Shown: piece by piece, positions 22,649 to 29,640 of the stretch
Layout: each line of letters opens with the position of its first letter
How positions within the stretch are numbered: the first letter of the stretch is position 1
NCBI GenBank assembly: GCA_026645415.1
Contig: JAPEVH010000050.1
Location: forward strand, 1 to 35,033
DNA: 35,033 bases
Reading direction: 5' to 3'
Origin: Candidatus Electronema sp.
GTDB taxonomy: Bacteria; Desulfobacterota; Desulfobulbia; Desulfobulbales; Desulfobulbaceae
Notes under the pieces: model-generated
What the model was told of the DNA's origin: nothing
Database searches by the model: none
What the model saw: only the letters and a program-made list of their open reading frames with translations
Program-made: the position numbers and the translations under genes

Positions 22649-22707
22649 AATTGTATTCTGACGTAGACTGTTCCAGCTTCCCGCCTCTTATTATCTTGAA
22701 TCTGATT

Positions 22708-23403
22708 ATGGCAAAAGAAAAAGTTCTCCTTGTTGAGGATGCAGAGGATATCCTTGAACTGGTTCGCTACAACTTAACCAAAGAAGGTTGGCACGTTTTC
22801 TGTGCGCTGTCTGGTGAAGAGGCGTTGGCAGCAGTGCAGCAGCATAATTTTGATGTTATCCTTCTTGATATCATGCTGCCGGGTATAGATGGCTTAGAAG
22901 TCTGCCGACGGCTCCGCCATGATCCATCTACGGCCCATGTGCCAGTGATTATGCTGACTGCCAAAAGCGAAGAAACAGATATGGTTGTTGGCTTGGAACT
23001 CGGCGCAGATGATTACGTAAGCAAACCTTTTAGTCCTCGCGTCCTCACAGCGCGGATTCGAGCCGTATTACGACGAAGAGAACCAAGTGGTCAAGCCGCA
23101 GAAATTCTTAGTATTGGCGATCTCCGAATTGACCGTTCCCGCCATGAGGTTCGCGGCAAAGGTGAGCTAATCCGTTTAACGGCCACGGAGTTTGGCATTC
23201 TTCTCTGTTTGGTACTCCGGCCTGGTTGGGTATTTAGTCGTTATCAGATTGTCGAGGCGGTGCGGGGCGGTGATTATAGTGTTACCGACCGGGCAGTAGA
23301 TGTGCAAATAGTTGGTCTCCGAAAGAAACTTGGTGAGCTAGGCTGCTGTATTGAAACAGTACGTGGGGTGGGCTACCGGTTTAACAATGTTCAAAAGGAG
23401 TGA
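22708..23403 (+). CDS. PhoB/OmpR-family response regulator (orphan)
   Basis: This 231-residue regulator begins MAKEKVLLVEDAEDILELV. ATG at 22708 gives the canonical receiver start. The receiver has the acidic pair ED, the phosphorylated Asp54 in VILLDIMLPGIDG, Thr in MLTAKSEE, and Lys106 in DDYVSKPFSP. The winged-helix DNA-binding domain runs from about ILSIGDLRIDRSRHEVRGKG to VETVRGVGYRFN-like IETVRGVGYRF. It includes LTATEFGILLCLVLRPGWVFSR and the recognition helix region RAVDVQIVGLRKKLGE. RYNLTKEGWHV resembles PhoB-type receivers. No histidine kinase gene is adjacent, so the partner is elsewhere. Proximity to the PstS-OmpA and porin genes hints at phosphate control, but no Pho box was seen. 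Confidence 0.92.
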   Translation: MAKEKVLLVEDAEDILELVRYNLTKEGWHVFCALSGEEALAAVQQHNFDVILLDIMLPGIDGLEVCRRLRHDPSTAHVPVIMLTAKSEETDMVVGLELGADDYVSKPFSPRVLTARIRAVLRRREPSGQAAEILSIGDLRIDRSRHEVRGKGELIRLTATEFGILLCLVLRPGWVFSRYQIVEAVRGGDYSVTDRAVDVQIVGLRKKLGELGCCIETVRGVGYRFNNVQKE

Positions 23404-23442
23404 TTAACGGAACCCTGCTGAGGGCGGAGATCCTCCTCCTGC

Positions 23443-24276
23443 TTACATCTCCCGAACGATTTCCACGACAAGCTGCTGCAAGCGCGGCTCGGCCCGCTGC
23501 GCTGCCGCCACAATGTCTTCAATCAGGAGAGGCGCAAGGTTGTCTGGGTCATTGACATTGGCAACCACAGACAGGCCCAGCACCCGTAGGCCGCCATGCA
23601 GGGCTGTCAGCACCTCTGGCAGCGAGGACATGCCGACTGCATCCGCACCCAGCAGGCGCAGCATTCTCGTTTCTGCCGGGGTCTCTAGGCTGGGGCCGGG
23701 AATGCAGACGTAGGTGCCAGAGCAGACCTCAGCCAAGCCCAGCTTGCGGGCCGCAGCCTCAGCAAGAGTGCGCAGTTCCTGGTTGTAGGGCTGGGACATA
23801 TCAGGGAAGCGCGGCCCCCATTCATCCACGTTTGGGCCGCGCAGGGGATTGTCGGGCAGCAGGTTCAGGTGATCACGGAAGATCATGATTGCGCCTGCCT
23901 GCCAAGCAGGATTGAGGCCACCAGAGGCGTTGGTGATGATTGCAGTCTGTACGCCAAGCAGGGACAGCACCCGGATGGGAAAGCTGACCTCACGGGCTGA
24001 GTAGCCCTCGTAATAATGGAAGCGGCCTTGGAGCACGGCTACTGGCTTGCCAGCCAAACGGCCACAGACCAGATTACCGGCATGGCTGGTGACAGTGGAA
24101 CGAGGAAAGTGGGGTATCTCCTCATAAGCAATACTGATGCTGTCGGTCATGGCCTTGGTAATACCACCCAAGCCAGTGCCAAGCTGGATCAGGACTTCTG
24201 GTAGCCCTGGCAGGCGGGCACGGAGAAAGGCGACAGCCTCTTTGACCTGCTGCTGCTGCAAACTGATCTCAGGCAT
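23443..24276 (-). CDS. Purine nucleoside phosphorylase (trimeric type)
   Basis: This 277-residue enzyme begins MPEISLQQQQVKEAVAFLRA. ATG at 24276 overlaps the upstream stop by eight bases. It phosphorolyses purine nucleosides to base and ribose-1-phosphate in purine salvage. Family motifs are IQLGTGLGGI (phosphate loop), SHAGNLVCGRLAGKPVAVLQGRFHYYEGYS, IITNASGGLNPAW, FRDHLNLLPDNPLRG, YVCIPGPSLETPAETRMLRLLGADAVGMS and LPEVLTALHGGLRVLGLSVVANV. The last region usually reads STVPEVIVARH and the base-contacting Asn lies in VANV. Length is normal (about 270-290). It is convergent with the response regulator, with 39 bp between them. Confidence 0.93.
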   Translation of the reverse strand: MPEISLQQQQVKEAVAFLRARLPGLPEVLIQLGTGLGGITKAMTDSISIAYEEIPHFPRSTVTSHAGNLVCGRLAGKPVAVLQGRFHYYEGYSAREVSFPIRVLSLLGVQTAIITNASGGLNPAWQAGAIMIFRDHLNLLPDNPLRGPNVDEWGPRFPDMSQPYNQELRTLAEAAARKLGLAEVCSGTYVCIPGPSLETPAETRMLRLLGADAVGMSSLPEVLTALHGGLRVLGLSVVANVNDPDNLAPLLIEDIVAAAQRAEPRLQQLVVEIVREM

Positions 24277-24679
24277 AGTTAGCTGCCTTGTGCCATGCCT
24301 CATCCATGCGGGCCTCCACGTAGCTGATCAGTTCCTCATCCCAAGCCGGAATGTCAAAGCAAAGGGCATCCCCACCCAGCAGCCCACTCGGAACAAAGTC
24401 GCCGCGCTCCTCTGGGTCACTGACCATGTCTGCATAAAAACAGATCGAAAGCCAGCGCGGTTCATCCTCAATCACATCAACCATAACCAAGAGATGCTGC
24501 TTTGTTGGGCCAGTATATGCTGCCCGCAGTGAGTAGGTCAGGCCGGGCCGAGGTATGAACTCTAGGCGTACCTGCTCTTTGCCCTCAAGGTAGTTCTTGT
24601 AGGTAAGAAAGGCGGTCTTGGTTCTCTCAGGGCCTTCCTGCCAGTTTGCAAGAAAGCTGTTCAATGTTGCTATAGACAT
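24269..24679 (-). CDS. Conserved-looking protein of unknown function, coupled to PNP
   Basis: This 136-residue protein begins MSIATLNSFLANWQEGPERT; ATG at 24679 is taken instead of an earlier start with poorer context. It looks like a compact alpha/beta cytoplasmic protein: VRLEFIPRPGLTYSLRAAYT, HLLVMVDVIEDEPRWLSICFY, DFVPSGLLGGDALCFDIP and YVEARMDEAWHKAANYA. There is no signal peptide, membrane segment or nucleotide-binding motif, and I do not recognise the family. Its TGA stop lies inside the start of the PNP gene, so the two are translationally coupled and probably functionally linked, perhaps in nucleoside metabolism. Confidence 0.65.
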   Translation of the reverse strand: MSIATLNSFLANWQEGPERTKTAFLTYKNYLEGKEQVRLEFIPRPGLTYSLRAAYTGPTKQHLLVMVDVIEDEPRWLSICFYADMVSDPEERGDFVPSGLLGGDALCFDIPAWDEELISYVEARMDEAWHKAANYA

Positions 24680-24796
24680 GTTCTCTCTGTCACGTGAATA
24701 ATCCACCCAAGCTGGTGACGAGGGCTTGTCTTTAGAATGCCAGCTTCTTGTTTGCCTGTCAATGAATCTGGCCGCCTTGTTTCCTCAGCCAGAGAC

Positions 24797-25066
24797 CTAC
24801 AGGCTTATTCCTGCTGACCTTCTCTTGCTCCTCGGTTTCTGAACGATACGACAGCACCTGCCACAGCCAGCAGTCCATCCATTTTTGAGGGAATGGTGAA
24901 GGAAATGAACCGTCGTATAGGTTTCAACGTTCAGTTGCGCTGGGTTGCTTAGATCGCCCTTGAACACTGTCTTCTGCCCTTCCCGTTGGTTCCACTGCTT
25001 GCAGGAAACCTGGCAACCCCGGCAGCCCATGCAGCGGGTAAGATCAACCAGCACTGCTTTTGCCAT
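24797..25066 (-). pseudogene. 4Fe-4S oxidoreductase subunit, N-terminal fragment
   Basis: The frame opens with a very good ribosome site (AAGGAGGG) and reads MAKAVLVDLTRCMGCRGCQV, then SCKQWNQ. This is the first cluster motif CxxCxxCxxxC of the Fe-S subunit of formate dehydrogenase or similar molybdopterin oxidoreductases. Homology ends after about 60 residues (VHFLHHSLKNG). The remaining residues up to 89 are basic and unrelated, and the further ferredoxin motifs expected in a subunit of about 200-300 residues are absent. The partner catalytic subunit is not present. The 5' end and ribosome site are intact, so a short product may still be made, but it cannot carry the normal four clusters. 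Confidence 0.75.
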
Positions 25067-25115
25067 AGCCTTGCCCTCCTTGAATAAGGTTGGATGTATT
25101 TGCTTTTGTCGTTGA

Positions 25116-25291
25116 AGAGACGCTAGGCCGTCTCGGACAGAGACGCTAGGCTGTCTCAGACAGAGACGCTAGGCTGTCTCAGACAGAGACGCTAGGCTGT
25201 CTCAGACAGAGACGCTAGGCTGTCTCAGACAGAGACGCTAGGCTGTCTCAGACAGAGACGCTAGGCTGTCTCGGACAGAGACGCTAGGCCG
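25116..25291. repeat. Tandem array of 23-bp hyphenated palindromes (array 2)
   Basis: Seven full units start at 25116, 25139, 25162, 25185, 25208, 25231 and 25254; a partial eighth starts at 25277. Each unit contains complementary arms GAGAC and GTCTC separated by GCTAGGCT and, between units, by AGACA, so each arm can pair left or right. Units at the edges carry CCG/CGG variants. The array lies 50 bases upstream of the Fe-S fragment start and 19 bases from the aminotransferase fragment. Period and unit number match array 1, but the sequence does not. Confidence 0.95.
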
Positions 25292-25309
25292 TTACCTGAA
25301 CCGAGCGCA

Positions 25310-25600
25310 TCACGGCAGCACAGTTTCCGCGATAGTTCTAACTGCGGCAACAGCTTGGGCAATGTCTGCCTGAGTCGAGAAGTAACCGGGACTGATCCGC
25401 ACTGCGCCCAGCGGCAGCGTGCCCAGCGTTCGATGCGCCAATGGTGCGCAGTGCAGGCCAACGCGCACCTGCACTCCGTGGTTGTAATTGAGTATTTCGC
25501 CGATGTCTTCAGGCTCCCAGCCCTGAATGCTGAACGAGAGGATGCTGATGCGCTCTTCGCCGGGCGGCTGGCCATGCAGCCGCAGCCCGGCGCACCCGCT
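25310..25600 (-). pseudogene. Class V aminotransferase / cysteine desulfurase-like, C-terminal fragment
   Basis: The frame reads RISILSFSIQGWEPEDIGEI, then VQVRVGLHCAPLAHRTLGTLPLGAVRISPGYFSTQADI. This is the C-terminal domain of NifS/SufS-like class V aminotransferases, including the conserved Cys in RxGLHCAPLAH and the RISPGYFST end. The PLP-binding lysine domain and everything before about LRLHGQPPGEE are missing. Upstream in frame there is only unrelated sequence to about 25666. This is a 5'-deleted remnant of a gene that would normally be near 380 residues. It lies between array 2 and the large NTPase gene, part of a chain of broken genes. Confidence 0.82.
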
Positions 25601-25752
25601 CCGGCTTAGGCCACATTGTTGAGTATTACTCCTTGAAAAGAGGGTATAGAAACTGTGCAGCAACAATTCTGCTAGCTAAGAAGCTGGATAGTTTTTTTGT
25701 GCAATTTACCCTAGTTAAAAGTAAAGTCAGGATATATCAACAAAGGAGACAG

Positions 25753-25806
25753 ATGAGATTCTGTCAACCTGTCGACAAAAAAGAAGATAGTTGTATACTT
25801 AAATAA
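25753..25806 (+). CDS. 17-codon leader ORF coupled to the nuclease-NTPase gene
   Basis: ATG at 25753 has AAGGAG four bases upstream and encodes MRFCQPVDKKEDSCILK. Its TAA stop overlaps the ATG of the large downstream gene as TAATG. The large gene has no ribosome site of its own, so termination-reinitiation from this leader is the simplest way to translate it. The frame contains a palindrome TGTCGACA (25770-25777). Confidence 0.5.
   Translation: MRFCQPVDKKEDSCILK
25772..25799 (+). promoter_or_regulatory. Alternative promoter for a leaderless nuclease-NTPase mRNA
   Basis: TCGACA (25772-25777) and TATACT (25794-25799) are spaced by 16 bases. The first transcribed base would fall at or near the A of ATG 25806, giving a leaderless mRNA. 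This competes with the coupled-leader explanation. TGTCGACA at the -35 is a possible operator. Confidence 0.4.
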
Positions 25807-28800
25807 TGAACAACCTTCTCGACATAACCAGAGATGACATACCGCAGCTTCGAGATGACGATCTAAGAAGGTTGATTGGTTTACTCTGCGAAGCCGATTA
25901 CCGGTCAGCAGGGCTGCCGACGAGGGGAATAAGCTCGGGTGGTCATCAGGATGCTGCGGACGGCGGGCTGGATGTAGTAGTTCGCGATGAAGTTGAGCCG
26001 CCATCCAACAGCTTTGTGCCAAAAAGGCATACAGGTTTCCAAGTCAAGAAACCGGATATGCCCAGAGCTAAAATTCTTGAGGAAATGCGGCCTAATGGTG
26101 TTCTGCGGGATTCCATCAAAGAACTCATTCAAGCTGGGGGCGCATATCTCATCATCAGCTCAAAGGCTTCAACAACAGATAACACTCTGAAAAACCGCAT
26201 TGACGCTATGCGGGAAGCTGTTAAGGATGAAGAAAACAGCGATAATCTCCATATAGATTTCCTTGATCAAGGCCGCATTGCAACTTGGGTTCGCAACCAT
26301 CCTTCGCTAATTTTATGGGTGCGGAATAAAATCGGTCGGGCACTTCAAGGCTGGCGGCCTTATGAGAACTGGGCGAATTCTCCGGGCGGTGTTGAAGAAG
26401 AGTATTTGCTTGATGACGGGTTGCGGTTGCATGATGGAACCGGTTCCAACTGCGGGATTCTCTCTGTTCAGGACGGTCTGCTCCGGCTGCGCAGGACTTT
26501 GTCTTCACCCCGCTCGTCCGTGCGTCTGGTTGGTCTGTCAGGAGTGGGCAAAACCCGCCTTGTTCAGGTCTTGTTTGATGAGCGGACAGGAGAACAGCCG
26601 CTTGCTTCTTCTTTGGCAATTTACACTGACATTTCCGATTCTTCTTCGCCTGAACCGGGCGCAATGGCAGAACAGCTTGTTGCTTTACAATCAAAAACAA
26701 TTCTGATTGTTGATAACTGTCCTCCTGATCTACACCGCCGTCTCACCAAAACCTGCACACAGTCAAACAGCACGGTCAGTTTACTGACAATTGAATACGA
26801 TGTCCGTGATGATCTCCCGGAAGAAACCAGCGTGTTTAAGCTGGAACCAGCCAGCGAAGAACTCATTTGCAAGCTGCTTCGCAAACGCTTTTCCCATATC
26901 AGTCAAGTTGATGCGCAAACCATTGCCGAGTTTTCTGGGGGAAATGCCCGCATAGCTCTTGCACTTGCCAACACAGTTCGGCACGGTGAAAGCCTGTCTT
27001 CTTTTCGTGATAACGATTTGTTTGAACGGCTTTTCTGGCAAACTGATCAACAGAAAGATAAAAGTCTGCTGCGATCCGCTGAAGTTTGCGCCCTTGTCTA
27101 TTCCTTCGACGGAGAAGACAGTTCTGCGCAATCAGAGCTGCAATTTCTCGCATCTTTTACAGGTACATCCGCTACTGTTCTCCATAGCGATGTGGCCGAA
27201 CTGAAAAGACGGGAGATTGTCCAGTCCCGCAGCGTGTGGCGGGCTGTGCTGCCACAGGCCATCGCCAACTGGCTCGCCAAACGTGCGCTGGAGTCCATTC
27301 CCAAAGATGTTTTGGTTCCGAAGTTTCTTGGTGCTTCAGAGCGGCTGATCAAATCTTTCACCCGCCGTCTTGGCTATCTTCATGATTGCGAAGAGGTAGT
27401 TGAGATTGTTGATGAGTGGCTTGAACCGGATGGGTGGATAGGGAAGCATGTCAGCAATTTGAGCAAGTTTGGCATGGAAGTTTTTGTCAATATTGCTCCG
27501 GTTTCTCCGGCCAAAACTCTTGCTGCTATTGAACGGGCTGCACAGGAAACGGAAGAGGTCTTTGCACAACATCAGAGCAGATTTGTTGATCTGCTACAGA
27601 AGTTGGCCTATGAGCCGGAGTTGTTTGATCGCTGTGCCCGCTTATTATACCGAGTTCCCCTGTCAGAACAAAAAAAAGAGACTGTCTTAAAATCGCTTTT
27701 CTATATCCATTTTTCAGGCCCGAACACACCTGTAAAGGAACGGGCAAGAATTATTGAAGAACTGATCGAAGATGCTGAAAATTATGATAAGCAGAACCTT
27801 GCATGGCATCTTCTGAAAGCAGCATTAACCGTGCGGAGTTTTCCTGTGGACGGGCCAAAAGGATTTGGTGCAAGGTCAAGGGAATATAACTTTTATCCTG
27901 AAAAGACTGGAGAAGCTTTGCGTTGGTTCCCGCTTTTTATAGATATCTGTGCGCAGATTGCTCTCTCAAACCTTCCTACTGCTGAGTGGGCAAGAAAGCT
28001 GTTAGCCGACAAATTGAATGAGTTGTGGGTAGGTGCCGGTGTGTTCACAGCAATTGAAGAGGCAGCAAAGAAGATACATGCGCAAAAGGGCTGGCACCAA
28101 GGCTGGCTTGCAGTGCGGAGGATTCTTCGGAAGAAACACGGTAATTTCAGTTCCGAGGTTATAGAGAAATTGTCTGCACTGGAGGAATCTTTGCGGCCTG
28201 TTGGTCTTTTAGAGCGAGCACGAACGTATGCTTTCTCAGAGAGATTGCAACGGTACGGCCTTGAAGATGATTTTAAGAATGAAGATCGTAGTGAACGATA
28301 TAGGAAAGTTGAAAAAATAACTCGAAGCATTGCTTGCCAAGTTGCTCAAACTCCTGATGTGCTCAATATCATGCTTCCAGAGCTTGTGTCTGCGCATACT
28401 GATACATATCATGGTCGGCTGGATGCTTTCGGCAAAGGGTTGGCCGATGGAGCGGCGGATAAAGCAAAACTTTTTCAATCGTTGCGTTCAGAATTCATAA
28501 AAATGCCCCCTGAGCAACGAAGCCTTTATGTTTTCAAAGGATTTCTGGCCTCATGCGCAGAAATTGACCAAGCTTTATATAATACATTGCTTGATGGATT
28601 AGTCGAAGATGAAGTCTTGGGAGAATGGTTTCCGCAATTGCAAGAACGCTGCAAAATTGATCAACAAGGCATTGAACGATTGCATCGCTCTTTGGATATC
28701 GGAAAAGCTCCTGTAACTTCCTTCAAATACCTTGGCTGGGGACATGCCTATGATTCTCTCAGCGATGATGATTTAGCTGAACTTGTGAGAAAGATTCTTT

Positions 28801-29627
28801 TGCGTGAAAATGGTGCCGAACTTGTTGTAGAGATTCTTGCGAACCGAAATAGAAACAAAGAAAAACAGCTTGATATAGCTATTGGTATATTGAATGTAAT
28901 GAGAGATGCACTTTGTCTATATCAATTTTACAAAAATGAAGATGAAATTGATTATGATTGTCACTGCTTGGCTGAATTGGCAACTATATGCCTTGCGGGA
29001 TCAGAAGGAGCTGATGCTGCACGGACGGTATGCCAACGACTTATAAAATCTATTATAGAATCGAATCACCATGCAAATGATTACTCGAATCTTGTGCGAA
29101 TTCTTGCACAACTACAACCTATAGTTTTTCTGAATTCATTCCTTGGGCAGGTGCCCATTAAAAGTGGAAAGATACCATATCAGTTAACTTGTTATTTTAA
29201 TCAGTTAGATTTTAATCAATTAGATGAAATTATAGATAAAGTGCTGTTGGATTGGTGCAAGATAGCCCCTGAACAACGTTATCCTCTGGTGGCTTCCCTT
29301 GTAACTCCCTTTTCCACTGCAAAAGAACAAGAACAGATAACGTGGCGGCCTGTCGTGTATGCAATTCTTGAACATGCTCCAAATATTGAAGTCATTCTGA
29401 AGCAGTTTGCAGATGTGATAGAACCTATGGCTTGGAGCGGTTCACGGGCAGAGTTGCTGGAAAAACGATCAGCCCTTTTACAAGCATTCTACGAACACCC
29501 AAATGAACTTGTGAGAAATTGGGCAAAAAGTCAATATGCTGATTTGCAAAACAGGATAGAGGACGCGAGAAAATCGGAGCAGGAAAGAGAAGAACAATCT
29601 CGTCGCCAAAACGAACGATTTGAATAA
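25806..29627 (+). CDS. STAND-like NTPase with N-terminal PD-(D/E)xK-type nuclease (Avs-like)
   Basis: This 1273-residue protein is without close named relatives that I recognise. Residues 1-170 fit a restriction-endonuclease-like fold: Glu29 in GLLCEADY, Asp56 in ADGGLDVVV, and the QVK triad 79-81 in TGFQVKKPD, a Q-for-E variant of ExK seen in Mrr-like nucleases. Residues 210-400 form a P-loop domain, with Walker A GLSGVGKT (243-250), Walker B TILIVDN (298-304), and a following FKLEPASEELICKLLRKRF resembling the sensor/winged-helix part of STAND ATPases. The rest to the end is helical repeat-like, ending in a charged coiled tail. Nuclease, NTPase and helical sensor in this order match antiviral Avs proteins, which oligomerise on phage proteins. 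It lies amid broken genes, as defence genes often do. The start depends on coupling to the leader ORF. Confidence 0.75.
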   Translation: MNNLLDITRDDIPQLRDDDLRRLIGLLCEADYRSAGLPTRGISSGGHQDAADGGLDVVVRDEVEPPSNSFVPKRHTGFQVKKPDMPRAKILEEMRPNGVLRDSIKELIQAGGAYLIISSKASTTDNTLKNRIDAMREAVKDEENSDNLHIDFLDQGRIATWVRNHPSLILWVRNKIGRALQGWRPYENWANSPGGVEEEYLLDDGLRLHDGTGSNCGILSVQDGLLRLRRTLSSPRSSVRLVGLSGVGKTRLVQVLFDERTGEQPLASSLAIYTDISDSSSPEPGAMAEQLVALQSKTILIVDNCPPDLHRRLTKTCTQSNSTVSLLTIEYDVRDDLPEETSVFKLEPASEELICKLLRKRFSHISQVDAQTIAEFSGGNARIALALANTVRHGESLSSFRDNDLFERLFWQTDQQKDKSLLRSAEVCALVYSFDGEDSSAQSELQFLASFTGTSATVLHSDVAELKRREIVQSRSVWRAVLPQAIANWLAKRALESIPKDVLVPKFLGASERLIKSFTRRLGYLHDCEEVVEIVDEWLEPDGWIGKHVSNLSKFGMEVFVNIAPVSPAKTLAAIERAAQETEEVFAQHQSRFVDLLQKLAYEPELFDRCARLLYRVPLSEQKKETVLKSLFYIHFSGPNTPVKERARIIEELIEDAENYDKQNLAWHLLKAALTVRSFPVDGPKGFGARSREYNFYPEKTGEALRWFPLFIDICAQIALSNLPTAEWARKLLADKLNELWVGAGVFTAIEEAAKKIHAQKGWHQGWLAVRRILRKKHGNFSSEVIEKLSALEESLRPVGLLERARTYAFSERLQRYGLEDDFKNEDRSERYRKVEKITRSIACQVAQTPDVLNIMLPELVSAHTDTYHGRLDAFGKGLADGAADKAKLFQSLRSEFIKMPPEQRSLYVFKGFLASCAEIDQALYNTLLDGLVEDEVLGEWFPQLQERCKIDQQGIERLHRSLDIGKAPVTSFKYLGWGHAYDSLSDDDLAELVRKILLRENGAELVVEILANRNRNKEKQLDIAIGILNVMRDALCLYQFYKNEDEIDYDCHCLAELATICLAGSEGADAARTVCQRLIKSIIESNHHANDYSNLVRILAQLQPIVFLNSFLGQVPIKSGKIPYQLTCYFNQLDFNQLDEIIDKVLLDWCKIAPEQRYPLVASLVTPFSTAKEQEQITWRPVVYAILEHAPNIEVILKQFADVIEPMAWSGSRAELLEKRSALLQAFYEHPNELVRNWAKSQYADLQNRIEDARKSEQEREEQSRRQNERFE

Positions 29628-29640
29628 AATAGAGGCAATT

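Noticed and set aside
20392..25291. CRISPR arrays
   Set aside because: Both arrays are uniform 23-bp tandem repeats with no unique spacers, and no cas gene is present.
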